A stretch of 64,000 bases of DNA from Xanthomonas arboricola pv. juglandis (GTDB lineage: Bacteria > Pseudomonadota > Gammaproteobacteria > Xanthomonadales > Xanthomonadaceae): NCBI RefSeq assembly GCF_001013475.1, contig NZ_JZEF01000001.1, positions 248,001 to 312,000 of the forward strand, given 5' to 3'. Position 1 is the first letter of the stretch, and each line of letters starts with the position of its first letter. A program made the translations under genes and the position numbers. Below are positions 8,785 to 17,186 of the stretch, in pieces. The notes below the pieces were generated by a model. The model was not told where the DNA came from and searched no databases. It saw nothing but the letters and a program-made list of their open reading frames with translations.

Positions 8785-10385
8785 CGTGCCAGCGCCTGCA
8801 GGCTGCTCAGGTGATCGGCCTCGCTCATCGGCTTGTCCTGCCGCCAGCGCAGGATGCGTGGGAAACGCACCGCAATGCCGGACTTGTGCCGCGCGCTGCG
8901 GTTGACCGCTTCGAACCCCAGCTCGAAGACATGATGCGCGGTGACTGCACGCACCGGGCCGAAGCGCTCGGTGGTGTTGGCGCGGATCCAGCGATCCAGC
9001 TGCAGGATCTCCTTGTCGTCCAGCCCCGAGTAGGCCTTGGCGATCGGCACCAGTTGGCCCTCGTGCCATAGCCCGAAGGTGTAGTCGGTGTACAGCGTGC
9101 TGCGGCGGCCGTGGCCGGCTTGCGCGTACAGCAGCACCGCATCGATGGTGAGCGGGTCGATCTTCCATTTCCACCAGTCGCCGCGTCGGCGGCCGGACTG
9201 GTAGATCGAGCTGGCGCGCTTGAGCATCAGCCCTTCCACACCGCGCTCGCGTGCATCCAGGCGCACCTGCGCGGCCGCCTGCCAGTCGCCGACCTGCACC
9301 AGCGGCGAGGCGACGATACGCGGGTCGGCGAGCGTGCCCAGCACCCCTTCCAGCAACGCGCGGCGCTCCTGCAAGGGGCGCTCGCGTAAGTCTTCGCCAT
9401 CCAGCTCGAGCAGATCGTAGGCGACCACCCGCGCCGGCGCCGCTGCCAATGTCTTTGGCCCGGGCTTGAGCCGCTGGATGCGCGTTTGCAGGGCAGTGAA
9501 CGGCATCGGCAAGGGCTGTTCCGGTTGCCAGGCCAACAGCTCACCGTCGATGACGGTGCCATCGGGCAACTGCAACGCGGCCTGTTCGATTTCCGGGAAG
9601 CGGCCATCCAGGCGTTCTTCGCCACGCGACCACAGCGCCGCTTCGCCAGCGCGTCGGATCAGCTGCAGACGAATGCCGTCCCACTTCCATTCCAGCAACC
9701 AGTCATCGACCGCGCCCAGCGTTTCGACCTCGGATTCGAGTGGCGATGCGAGAAAGAACGGGTAGGGCTGTTGACGATCGCCGGGCAGTTCTTCGGCAGT
9801 CAGCAGGTTGGCCAGGTAGGTCGGATGCGGCCGCCAGCTGCCCAGCATGCGCTGTGCAATCCGTGCGATCTCGATCCCGGACATCTCCGCCAGCGCCTGC
9901 TGCACCAGGCGCTGCGACACGCCCACGCGCAAGGCGCCGGTCAGCAGCTTGTTGAACACCAGGCGCTCGTCGAAGGCCAGGCTGCGCCACGCCTGCACGA
10001 TGCAGGCTTTGCGCACCTCGATGTCCTGGTTGGCGATCGGCAGCAACCGTTGTTCGATCCAGTCGGCCAACGGCAGATCGGCTGCGTCGGTGATCGGGTC
10101 GTCCAGCAACAAGGCCAAGGTCTCGGCCAGATCGCCGACATGGTCGTAACTGTCGGCCACCAGCCAGTCGGCGATCCCGGCGGTGTCGGTGATCCATTCG
10201 CGCAATTCGCCGCTGCTGGCGATGCGCATGCGCGTGCCGGCCACCTTGCCACCGGCCAGCAGATACAGCGCCCACGCCGCATCCAGCGGCGGCGCACTGC
10301 TGAAATAAGCGACCAAGGCCGCACGCTTGTCGAGCGTGCCGGTGCTGCGGTCCAGGGTGCGGTACAACGCGGCAAATCGCTTCAC
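8781..10385 (-). CDS. ATP-dependent DNA ligase (LigB/LigC-like, repair-associated)
   Basis: This 534-residue ligase seals nicks through an enzyme-AMP intermediate. The nucleotidyltransferase motif I lysine is in LEWKWDGIRLQ, preceded by an N-terminal DNA-binding domain and followed by an OB-fold domain containing the PLTIDAVLLYAQ segment (motif V region). The GTG at 10385 gives the conserved MKRFAALYRTLD start. It overlaps the stop of the preceding 77-residue ORF as GTGA. It is not the replicative NAD-dependent LigA and lacks the polymerase domain of LigD. The operon places it in a dedicated damage-response set with exonuclease, helicase and PdeM. Confidence 0.93.
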   Translation of the reverse strand: MKRFAALYRTLDRSTGTLDKRAALVAYFSSAPPLDAAWALYLLAGGKVAGTRMRIASSGELREWITDTAGIADWLVADSYDHVGDLAETLALLLDDPITDAADLPLADWIEQRLLPIANQDIEVRKACIVQAWRSLAFDERLVFNKLLTGALRVGVSQRLVQQALAEMSGIEIARIAQRMLGSWRPHPTYLANLLTAEELPGDRQQPYPFFLASPLESEVETLGAVDDWLLEWKWDGIRLQLIRRAGEAALWSRGEERLDGRFPEIEQAALQLPDGTVIDGELLAWQPEQPLPMPFTALQTRIQRLKPGPKTLAAAPARVVAYDLLELDGEDLRERPLQERRALLEGVLGTLADPRIVASPLVQVGDWQAAAQVRLDARERGVEGLMLKRASSIYQSGRRRGDWWKWKIDPLTIDAVLLYAQAGHGRRSTLYTDYTFGLWHEGQLVPIAKAYSGLDDKEILQLDRWIRANTTERFGPVRAVTAHHVFELGFEAVNRSARHKSGIAVRFPRILRWRQDKPMSEADHLSSLQALAR

Positions 10386-10615
10386 GCCTGGCCTTGCAGC
10401 TTGGTGCGGTTGTCGGCAGCACGCAGCTCCAGCGCGCGCCGCGTAAATGCGCCCAGGCAGCGCGCACGCCGGTAGGGCCGTGGCGGCCCGATCACTGCCG
10501 CCGGCAGTGCGCGATGCACGCGAAATGCCAATGCGTGGCGGCCGAACGCGAGCGCGCCGGTCAAACGGATCCGTGGGCGGGCGCGCGCATAACGATGTGC
10601 AGGCAAGGGGTTCAT
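10382..10615 (-). CDS. Small arginine-rich protein of unknown function between exonuclease and ligase genes
   Basis: A 77-residue reading frame fills the otherwise empty gap between the exonuclease and ligase genes. Its ATG (10615) overlaps the exonuclease TGA as ATGA, and its TGA (10382-10384) overlaps the ligase GTG as GTGA. Both ends are therefore set up for translational coupling. About three quarters of third codon positions are G or C, as in neighbouring genes. The product is very basic, with about 16 arginines and almost no acidic residues, one cysteine, and no signal peptide or membrane segment. A nucleic-acid-binding accessory is a reasonable guess only. I recognise no family. The alternative is a non-coding gap with chance overlaps, which two exact coupled junctions make less likely. 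Confidence 0.6.
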   Translation of the reverse strand: MNPLPAHRYARARPRIRLTGALAFGRHALAFRVHRALPAAVIGPPRPYRRARCLGAFTRRALELRAADNRTKLQGQA

Positions 10616-11622
10616 TCCTCGGCTCCGAAATCGGTACGGAAGGCTTCGGCAGCGATGCCACGTTCCAGCAGATGCTGGATCAAGGCATCGGTGTTGCCGT
10701 GGGTGGCGATCACCCGCCGTGCGCCGGTGTCTTCGATGGTGCGCAGCAGGTCCGGCCAATCGGCATGATCGGAGACCACAAAACCGCGGTCGTAATTGCG
10801 CCGACGGCGGTTGCCGCGAATGCGCATCCAGCCCGATGCGAAGCCCTGCTGCGCATGCCGGAAGCGACGGATCCAGGCACTGCCGGCCGCCGATGGCGGC
10901 GCCAACACCAATTGCCCGGCATAGTCGGCGCCACGCGCATGTTCGCTGACCGGCTGGGTGTCCAGCATCGGGATGCCGGCCTGGCGATACACCTCCACGC
11001 CCACCGCGATCGCACCATGCAGCAACGCCGGTTGCGTGTCCCAGGCGCGCAATTCGGCCAGCACGCGTTGCGCCTTGCCCAAGGCATAGCAGTACAGAAT
11101 GGCCGCCTCGCCACGCTCGGCGCATTCGTGGCGCCAGGCGACGATGTCGGCCGCGACATCGGAGGTGTCCGGCCAGCGATACACCGGCAGCCCGAAGGTC
11201 GCTTCGGTGATGAAGGTGTCGCAGGGCACCACTTCGAATGGCTTGCAGGTGGGATCGTGCTGGCGTTTGTAGTCGCCGGAGGCGACCCAGACTTCGCCAT
11301 CCACTTCGATGCGCACCTGCGCCGAGCCGAGCACGTGCCCGGCCGGGTGCAACGACACCCGCGCACGTCCCAGCTCGAACGCTTCACCGTCGGCGTGCGT
11401 GTGATAGACCTGCTCGCCGAGGCGCCACTGCAGGATCGGCAAACTCTCGTGCGTGCAGTGGTATTCGCCCATGCCGCTGCGTGCGTGGTCGCCATGCCCA
11501 TGGGTGATCACCGCACGCGGCACCGGCCGCCAGGGATCGATATGGAAGTCGCCCTGCGGGCAATACAGGCCTTCGGGCCCAAGCACCACCAGGTCGCCAG
11601 ATTGTTCGTTGCCGTTGCGCAT
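10612..11622 (-). CDS. Ligase-associated DNA exonuclease (metallo-beta-lactamase fold)
   Basis: Protein of 336 residues related to the CPSF/SNM1 (beta-CASP) branch of the metallo-beta-lactamases. The zinc site is visible as THGHGDHAR near residue 43, HPAGHVLGSAQV near residue 81 and ASGDYKRQ near residue 101, with a C-terminal VSDHADWPDLL and ATHG pair. It probably trims DNA ends before ligation. An open frame extends about 33 codons upstream, but the ATG at 11622 gives the family start. It is the first gene of the five-gene minus-strand repair cassette, and its stop overlaps the next ORF by four bases. Confidence 0.9.
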   Translation of the reverse strand: MRNGNEQSGDLVVLGPEGLYCPQGDFHIDPWRPVPRAVITHGHGDHARSGMGEYHCTHESLPILQWRLGEQVYHTHADGEAFELGRARVSLHPAGHVLGSAQVRIEVDGEVWVASGDYKRQHDPTCKPFEVVPCDTFITEATFGLPVYRWPDTSDVAADIVAWRHECAERGEAAILYCYALGKAQRVLAELRAWDTQPALLHGAIAVGVEVYRQAGIPMLDTQPVSEHARGADYAGQLVLAPPSAAGSAWIRRFRHAQQGFASGWMRIRGNRRRRNYDRGFVVSDHADWPDLLRTIEDTGARRVIATHGNTDALIQHLLERGIAAEAFRTDFGAEE

Positions 11623-11951
11623 GCGGCAACTCTGGCCAAGCCGGTGTGCAGATCCTGAGAATGGGAATGGCACGCATCGGTGCTGTGGTGCGGCAAGCGC
11701 TTGCAGACGCCGGTTGCTCATTGCGTGAGTGCGTCATCAAGGCAAATTGAGCGAATCGATCAAACGCCTGGCGCGGTGCGAGCTGCGCCTTGAATGCAAC
11801 GGGCACCTCAACGCCTCGCCCGGTTCCTTATCGGAGCAGTCAATTGAGACCAGGAAAATAAGACGCGCAAAAGCGAACACCCACGCACGCGCTAGCCGGC
11901 ATCATCCGCGCCGATTCCCAATTCCCAATTCCCTATTCCCCGCCCCAACCA
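11623..11951. other. Intergenic region upstream of the repair cassette, with a short heptamer-like array
   Basis: The 329 bases between the exonuclease start and the stop of the zinc-ribbon gene hold no convincing gene. The cassette promoter must lie at the left part, but I see no clear -35/-10 pair. At 11911-11943 there is a run of ATTCCC units (GATTCCCAATTCCCAATTCCC and on), one of several such arrays in the window. Confidence 0.6.
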
Positions 11952-12317
11952 CTAATGCCGCGACCGCCGTCCAGGCGAACGCACGGCAGTCGCCTCCACC
12001 GCCAGCGTAAAGCCGCGCTCTTCGCCGCCCTGCATCGCGCCGACGTCCACGACCTGGCGCCGAATCTCCTCGCCCTTGCCGTTACGCACCACCACCACCA
12101 CGGTGTATTCCCATGGATCGCCATCGGCGGGATGGCGAATGGTGCCGTCGACCTTGAGCGGCACGATCGGTGCCGGCTGTGCGTGCTGCGCCGCCGCCGA
12201 GTCGAAGCGCAGGTGGTGCTTGCATGCAGGGCAGACGCTGGCGCTTTCCAGGATCGTCGCCTTGCAATGCGGGCAGCTGCGCGTGGCACCGGGCGTGCCC
12301 GGGCGGGGCGCACTCAT
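11952..12317 (-). CDS. Zinc-ribbon protein of unknown function
   Basis: This 121-residue protein has an N-terminal zinc ribbon of two CxxC pairs (CPHC and CPAC, about residues 15-33). After a short linker comes a beta-rich domain containing EYTVVVVVRNGKGEEIRRQ, which resembles a small immunoglobulin-like or FxLYD-type fold. No catalytic motif is visible. Its ATG overlaps the bactofilin stop by four bases (ATGA), so it is almost certainly co-translated with bactofilin and may act with it. No specific function is assigned. Confidence 0.8.
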   Translation of the reverse strand: MSAPRPGTPGATRSCPHCKATILESASVCPACKHHLRFDSAAAQHAQPAPIVPLKVDGTIRHPADGDPWEYTVVVVVRNGKGEEIRRQVVDVGAMQGGEERGFTLAVEATAVRSPGRRSRH

Positions 12318-12871
12318 GTGGCGTCGCTGTCTCCGCTGACGACCGGCTTGGCCGCAACGACCGGTTTGCCAGTGTCCTCGCCCCAGCCGAAATCTGCCTG
12401 GCCGCGCATGCGCGCACCCGAGGCCACGGTCAGGCTGCCGGCCTTGACGTCGCCGACCAGCACGCCGGAGGTCTGCAGCTCCACCTGCGCGGCCGATTCG
12501 ATATTGCCCTCCAGCTCTCCGGCGATGATCACCTTGTTGGCGCGCACGCCGCCGTTGAGCTTGGCGCCGCGCTCGATGGTGAGATCGCCCTTGACGTTGA
12601 CATCGCCCTTGAAGCGGCCGGCCAGACGCACGTGACCGGCGCCCTCGATCTTGCCTTCGATGCTGATGTCGGCGGCGATCAGCGATTCCTTGGCCTCGCT
12701 GTGGCGCTGCGGTGTGGCCGCGGCGGGCGCGGCGCTCGGTGGCGCGGCGGCGGGCACCGGGGGTGCCGGGCTGGCCTCGGCAGTGAACAGCCGCCCATCG
12801 GCAGCCGGGACCTCAGGGGCTGCGGGAACGCCGTCTTTCTTGTTGGGACCTTGATCGCGCCACATCGACAT
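12314..12871 (-). CDS. Bactofilin (polymer-forming cytoskeletal protein)
   Basis: Bactofilins polymerise without nucleotide into filaments that position cell-wall or polar machinery. The 185-residue protein has a proline/alanine-rich N-terminal tail (to about residue 60), then a right-handed beta-helix built of repeats such as IEGKIEGAGHVRLAGRFKG and LTIERGAKLNGGVRANKVI, then a short tail. The ATG at 12871 follows GAGG by seven bases. The upstream in-frame ATG has no such site. It overlaps the zinc-ribbon gene by four bases, and a GGDEF gene lies 96 bases upstream on the same strand. Confidence 0.9.
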   Translation of the reverse strand: MSMWRDQGPNKKDGVPAAPEVPAADGRLFTAEASPAPPVPAAAPPSAAPAAATPQRHSEAKESLIAADISIEGKIEGAGHVRLAGRFKGDVNVKGDLTIERGAKLNGGVRANKVIIAGELEGNIESAAQVELQTSGVLVGDVKAGSLTVASGARMRGQADFGWGEDTGKPVVAAKPVVSGDSDAT

Positions 12872-12967
12872 CGGACTACCTCGCTCGGGGGTCAAAACCG
12901 ACTATCGCCGCGCTGACCGATCTTTTGTGTGACGGGTTACGCAAACCAGCACCGATGGCGCGCGTGC

Positions 12968-14677
12968 TCAGTCCACTGCGGGCGTGGCGGCGCCATGCCG
13001 CTCGACCCGGTTACGACCGCCGTGCTTGGCGACATACAAGGCCGCATCGGCCTTCTGGATCAGGCTGGCTCCCAGTTCGCCATCGACCGGGAAGCTGGCC
13101 ACGCCGATCGAGGCCGTCACCCGCGGCAACGAGCGCGGGCCGTCGCTGACTGCCAGGGCCGCGATATGGCCGCGGATGTCCTCGGCCACGCGCAGCGCCT
13201 CGACCCCATCGGCCTCGGGAAGAATGACCGTGAACTCTTCGCCGCCGTAGCGGCAGGCGACATCTTCGGCACGCAGCCGGGTCAGCAGCAACTCGCCCAG
13301 CGCCGCCAGCAGCAGATCGCCGCCGGCGTGGCCCTGGCTGTCGTTGAATTGCTTGAAGTGGTCCACGTCCAGCATCAGCACCGACAACGGCAGGCCGCGG
13401 CGTGCGCAGCGCGCCAGTTCGTGGCTGAGCGATTCTTCCAGATAGCGGCGGTTGTACAGCCCGGTCAGCGGGTCGCGGATCGACTGCCGGCGCAGAGATT
13501 CGCGCAGGCGCAGGTTGCTCAGCGCCAGCGACAACTGTTCGGCGGCCGCCTCGGCGATTTCCAGGCGGGGCATCGGCCCCGGACCCGGCGAAGACAGGAA
13601 CAGGAAGCCGAGCTGGGTGCCTTGCGCGGACATCGGCAGGCATGCGGTGGTGACGGCGCTGCCGTGCTCGGGCGCACCGATATGCGCGCACAGCGCATCC
13701 CGGCCCAGGTCGTCGACGATGTGCGGTTGACCACGGCGCAGCGCCCAGCATTCTTCGGGCAGCAGATGCGGTGCGCTGTGCACCAGCGGCTCGCCCCAGT
13801 GGCTGATCGCCTCGGCGCGATCCTGCGAGGCCCGTAGCAGATACACGCTTCCGGCAACGCCCGGCAGCAGGCTGGCCAGGGTGCGACTGCTCACCATCAG
13901 CGCCTCTTCTGCGCTGATGCAGCTTTGCAGCAGGCCGGTATAGCGGCTGAGCAGATTGAGATCGGCGGTACTGCGTTGCAGCGCAACGACGCTGTCGCCC
14001 AACTCGCGATTGGCTTGCGCTGCGCGTTTCTCGGCCTGCGAGCGATGCCGCAGTTCGCGCATCAGCAAGGCATAGACGGTGCCGACCACCGCCAGCCCGA
14101 ACGGGATGCCGGCCAGTGCCAGCACCAGCAGCAAGGCCGCACTCTGCCGGCTACTTTCGGCTCGTTGCGTTAGCAGCTCCTGCTCGCGTTGCACCATGGT
14201 CAGCGCCTGCTCGCGGATCGCGCTGGTGGTGCGGAAGGCAGTCTGCCGGATGCCGGCGCGGGCCGGCTCCAGGCCCTGCTGCGAATACACGTCGAGCACG
14301 TGCTGGATCTGCTGCAGGCGCGTTTCCACCAGTCGCTGCAGGGTGTCCAGGTGCTGCACCTGGCCGGGATTGTCGGCAATCAGGCGACGCAGGTTGTCGA
14401 GCAGGATCGGCAGGCGCTCGACGCTGGTTTGATAGTCGAGCAGATAGGCATCGTTGCCGGTGAGCAGAAAGCCGCGCTGCGCCGATTCGGCATCCAGCAC
14501 GCGCGCCTGGATCTCGTCGACCCGGCCGATCACTTCATGCGTATGCGAGACGAGCGCTGCATCGGCCAACGAGCGACGGGCACCGACAAAGATGCCGACA
14601 CCAATGGCGATGAAGATCAGGGCAGAGAACGCCAGCGCCAGCTGGTTGCGGCGGCGCGCAGTAAAAGAGGAGGGCAT
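12968..14677 (-). CDS. Membrane diguanylate cyclase with CHASE3, GAF and GGDEF domains
   Basis: This 569-residue protein probably makes cyclic di-GMP. The N-terminal membrane segment (about 12-32) is followed by a periplasmic CHASE3 domain (ALVSHTHEVIGRVDEIQARV to about 175), a second membrane segment (about 182-205), a GAF-like domain (about 245-385) and a C-terminal GGDEF domain. The active-site loop reads RYGGEEF near residue 478. Five residues ahead of it an RAED matches the RxxD inhibitory site, so product feedback is expected. GGEEF is a catalytically competent variant. The periplasmic ligand is unknown. The bactofilin and zinc-ribbon genes follow on the same strand. Confidence 0.92.
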   Translation of the reverse strand: MPSSFTARRRNQLALAFSALIFIAIGVGIFVGARRSLADAALVSHTHEVIGRVDEIQARVLDAESAQRGFLLTGNDAYLLDYQTSVERLPILLDNLRRLIADNPGQVQHLDTLQRLVETRLQQIQHVLDVYSQQGLEPARAGIRQTAFRTTSAIREQALTMVQREQELLTQRAESSRQSAALLLVLALAGIPFGLAVVGTVYALLMRELRHRSQAEKRAAQANRELGDSVVALQRSTADLNLLSRYTGLLQSCISAEEALMVSSRTLASLLPGVAGSVYLLRASQDRAEAISHWGEPLVHSAPHLLPEECWALRRGQPHIVDDLGRDALCAHIGAPEHGSAVTTACLPMSAQGTQLGFLFLSSPGPGPMPRLEIAEAAAEQLSLALSNLRLRESLRRQSIRDPLTGLYNRRYLEESLSHELARCARRGLPLSVLMLDVDHFKQFNDSQGHAGGDLLLAALGELLLTRLRAEDVACRYGGEEFTVILPEADGVEALRVAEDIRGHIAALAVSDGPRSLPRVTASIGVASFPVDGELGASLIQKADAALYVAKHGGRNRVERHGAATPAVD

Positions 14678-14793
14678 GGACGAATGCTAGCCTGCCAGCC
14701 TCGACAACACGAGGTCGCCGTTGGCGGGAAACAAGCGCGCCGGCCCAATCCGGCCGGCGCGTCTGCAAACTGTTGATACGGTCACACGGTCAA

Positions 14794-15120
14794 TCAATGC
14801 TGCGGATGTTCGGCGTCGTGCTTGTCGGCGTTCTGCTCGGCCTTGTTGGCCATCTCGCGGGTCTTGTCGGCGGTGGCGTCTGCGGCATTGGCGGTTGCGC
14901 GGCTCGCATCGGCGGCCAGTTCGCGTGCTGCCACGCGTGCATCGGCGGTGGCGGCCTTGGCCTGCACGGCGGCGCGATCGGCAGCTTGTTCGGTCGCAGC
15001 CGCAGCGTGCTTGGCAGCGGAGGCGGCATCGCGTTGCGCCTGCTCGGCGTCAGGGCCCTGGCAAGCGGCGAGGGTGAGAGCGGCGATGGCGCTCAACGAC
15101 AGCATGCGGATCGTCTTCAT
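14794..15120 (-). CDS. Small alanine-rich lipoprotein
   Basis: The 108-residue precursor has a lipoprotein signal ending in LTLAAC near residue 20, so the mature protein should be lipidated at that cysteine. The rest is strongly alanine-rich with regularly spaced acidic and basic residues (for example AADRAAVQAKAATADARVAA), which predicts one long amphipathic helix or coiled coil in the envelope. A second protein of the same design is encoded at 15361-15702, 240 bases further on. No enzymatic motif is present. A structural Lpp-like or stress-response role is possible but unproven. Confidence 0.75.
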   Translation of the reverse strand: MKTIRMLSLSAIAALTLAACQGPDAEQAQRDAASAAKHAAAATEQAADRAAVQAKAATADARVAARELAADASRATANAADATADKTREMANKAEQNADKHDAEHPQH

Positions 15121-15300
15121 GGGTGGTCCTGTTCCTGTTCCGGTGTTGGAAGAGCGAGCTTATGCACGGGCCGATGCAGCCGGCGTCAATGCGCGGCCGG
15201 CCATTCAGCCAATGGGCGGTATGCGCCGTACACGTCGCGACATGGCGCAGGTTCGATGGTCTGGACAGTGACGCAGTCCAGTCACCGGTAAATCGCGGGC

Positions 15301-15331
15301 AAAGAAAAAGCCGCTGGAAACCAGCGGCTTT
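15301..15331 (-). terminator. Rho-independent terminator after the second Ala-rich lipoprotein gene
   Basis: AAAGCCGCTGG (15307-15317) pairs perfectly with CCAGCGGCTTT (15321-15331) around a three-base loop. Read on the minus strand it ends in TTTTTCTTT, so it serves the lipoprotein gene whose stop is at 15361. Confidence 0.9.
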
Positions 15332-15360
15332 CTCCGAACTTGCTTGGAGCTAAGAAGTGA

Positions 15361-15702
15361 TTACTTCTTGGCTTCTTCGGCGGTGTCCTTAGCAGCTTCG
15401 GCGGTGTTTTCAGCCGTCTTGGCAGCGTCGGCAGCCTGCTCAGCAGCAGCGTCGGTGGCGGCGCCGGAAGCAGCCTGGGCAGCGTCAGCAGCGGTGTCAG
15501 CCGAAGCAGCGGCGGTGTTGGCAGCAGCCTGAGCGGCGTCAGCCGACTGCGAGCCCGAGGCAGCAGCCTGGTCAGCAGCGGTCTGAGCGTCGGCAGCAGC
15601 TTCGTTAGCCGAAGCAGCAGCGTCCTGAGCCTGTTCCGGCTTCGAGCAAGCGGTCAGGGCCAGGCCCAGAGCCATTGCGATCAGCAGCTTGTTAATGGTC
15701 AT
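15361..15702 (-). CDS. Alanine-rich lipoprotein with predicted long helix
   Basis: The 113-residue precursor has a lipobox LALTAC near residue 19. The mature part is about half alanine, in irregular 7- to 11-residue units with Asp, Glu, Gln, Ser and Thr between, and ends EEAKK. This composition predicts a single extended helix. The ATG at 15702 follows a GAGG by about nine bases. It has its own strong terminator and a TTGACA upstream, so it is probably abundantly and independently expressed. It resembles the lipoprotein at 14794-15120 in plan but not residue by residue. The function is unknown. Confidence 0.8.
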   Translation of the reverse strand: MTINKLLIAMALGLALTACSKPEQAQDAAASANEAAADAQTAADQAAASGSQSADAAQAAANTAAASADTAADAAQAASGAATDAAAEQAADAAKTAENTAEAAKDTAEEAKK

Positions 15703-15754
15703 TGTTTCAATCCTCGTCGTTAGATTAGGCAACGCGCTATTGCGCGCCCCAGAC

Positions 15755-15782
15755 ATGATGACGGTCCAAAGACCAGTGTCAA
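15755..15782 (-). promoter_or_regulatory. Possible promoter of the Ala-rich lipoprotein gene
   Basis: On the minus strand a perfect TTGACA lies at 15782-15777. About 15-17 bases further is only a weak -10 match (CATCAT/ATCATG). The resulting leader would be about 50 bases. The -35 match is striking and the -10 is poor. Confidence 0.35.
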
Positions 15783-15824
15783 GCGTGCGCGCATTCAGTT
15801 TTGCAAAATCGCCGTTAAAAACAA

Positions 15825-17000
15825 TTAAATCAATTCGATAGCGATGGCAGTCGCTTCGCCGCCGCCGATGCACAGGGTCGCGATTCCGCGCTTGCCACCG
15901 CGCGTGCGCAACGCATTCACCAATGTCACCACCAGGCGGGCACCGGATGCGCCGATCGGATGCCCCAAAGCGCAGGCACCGCCGTTGACGTTGACCTTGT
16001 CGTGCGAAATACCCAACTCGGCGATCGGCGTCATCGCCACCACCGCGAATGCTTCGTTGATTTCGAACAGATCCACTTCGTCCAGTTGCCAGCCGATCTT
16101 GCCGATCAACTTCTGGATGGCAGCGACCGGCGCGGTGGTGAACCACTCAGGTTCCTGCGAGTGGGTGACATGCCCCACGATACGCGCCAACGGTGCGATG
16201 CCGCGACGTTGCGCCTCGTCTGCGCGCATCAGCACGGTGATCGCCGCGCCATCGGAGATGCTGGACGAGCTGGCGGCGGTGACGCTGCCGTCCTTCCTGA
16301 AGGCAGGCTTCAGGGTCGGGATCTTGGCGATGTCGGATTTGCCCGGTTGCTCGTCGCTGTCGACGACCACCTCGCCCTTGCGCGTGGCCACGGTGACCGG
16401 AACGATTTCATCGGCGAACGCACCGCTGCGCTGGGCAGCCTGCGCGCGTTCGACCGAGGCGATCGCAAACGCATCCTGATCGGCGCGGCTGAAACCGAAC
16501 TTCTCGGCGGTGGCCTCGCCGAACACGCCCATCGCCTGGCCGTCGTAGGGATTGGTCAGACCATCCCAGGCCATGTGGTCGACCGCCTGGAAGTTGCCGT
16601 AGCGGTTGCCGGTGCGCGAATTAGGCAGCAGATGCGGCGCATTGCTCATCGACTCCATGCCGCCGGCGACCACGATGCTGGCCGAGCCTGCCTTGATCAG
16701 ATCGTGTCCGAACATGATCGCCTTCATGCCCGAGCCGCACACCTTGTTGATGGTGGTGGCGCCGGTGGAGGTGGGAATGCCTGCGGCAATCGCCGCCTGA
16801 CGTGCGGGCGCCTGGCCCAGGTTGGCCGGCAGGACGCAGCCAACGATGACTTCTGAAATGTCGGCCGGCGCGACGCCGGACTGCGCCAGCGCGCCACGGA
16901 TCGCAGTGGCGGCGAGCGTCGGCGCCGGCACACCGTTGAATTGACCAAGGAACGAGCCGATGGCAGTGCGTTTGGCAGCAACGATGACGATGTCGGACAT
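15825..17000 (-). CDS. Acetyl-CoA C-acetyltransferase (thiolase)
   Basis: This 391-residue enzyme of the biosynthetic/degradative thiolase family condenses or cleaves acetyl-CoA units. The nucleophilic cysteine is in NKVCGSGMKAIM (near residue 88), the catalytic histidine in GGACALGHPIGASGAR (near residue 348), and the second cysteine in CIGGGEA close to the C terminus. The conserved MSDIVIVAAKRTAIG start fixes the ATG at 17000. The minus strand shows no clear Shine-Dalgarno before it. Length and motifs fit AtoB/PhaA-type enzymes. The gene is divergent from the autotransporter, and no beta-oxidation or PHB genes lie next to it. Confidence 0.93.
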   Translation of the reverse strand: MSDIVIVAAKRTAIGSFLGQFNGVPAPTLAATAIRGALAQSGVAPADISEVIVGCVLPANLGQAPARQAAIAAGIPTSTGATTINKVCGSGMKAIMFGHDLIKAGSASIVVAGGMESMSNAPHLLPNSRTGNRYGNFQAVDHMAWDGLTNPYDGQAMGVFGEATAEKFGFSRADQDAFAIASVERAQAAQRSGAFADEIVPVTVATRKGEVVVDSDEQPGKSDIAKIPTLKPAFRKDGSVTAASSSSISDGAAITVLMRADEAQRRGIAPLARIVGHVTHSQEPEWFTTAPVAAIQKLIGKIGWQLDEVDLFEINEAFAVVAMTPIAELGISHDKVNVNGGACALGHPIGASGARLVVTLVNALRTRGGKRGIATLCIGGGEATAIAIELI

Positions 17001-17096
17001 AAAGGAGATACCGTTTAAAGTGAAACGATTATCTGCCTCATGGTCGGTTCGCGCCAGCACGCTCCCGGCGCTGCGACATTCGCTACGCAATCAGCT

Positions 17097-17125
17097 GCGA
17101 CAGCCGTGTGAGGATGCAGTATAAA
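17097..17125 (+). promoter_or_regulatory. Possible sigma-70 promoter of the autotransporter gene
   Basis: GCGACA (17097-17102) and TATAAA (17120-17125) are separated by 17 bases and lie about 60 bases upstream of the autotransporter ATG. The -10 is good and the -35 is four of six. Confidence 0.45.
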
Positions 17126-17186
17126 GACGGCGTTCGGGCCCGGGATTGGGCCCTATCCATGGAATGGGTTCGGGGAGAACATCCAA

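Noticed and set aside
15825..17090. Longer thiolase start upstream of 17000
   Set aside because: The 30 extra residues do not match any thiolase. The conserved MSDIVIVAAKRTAIG start is at 17000.
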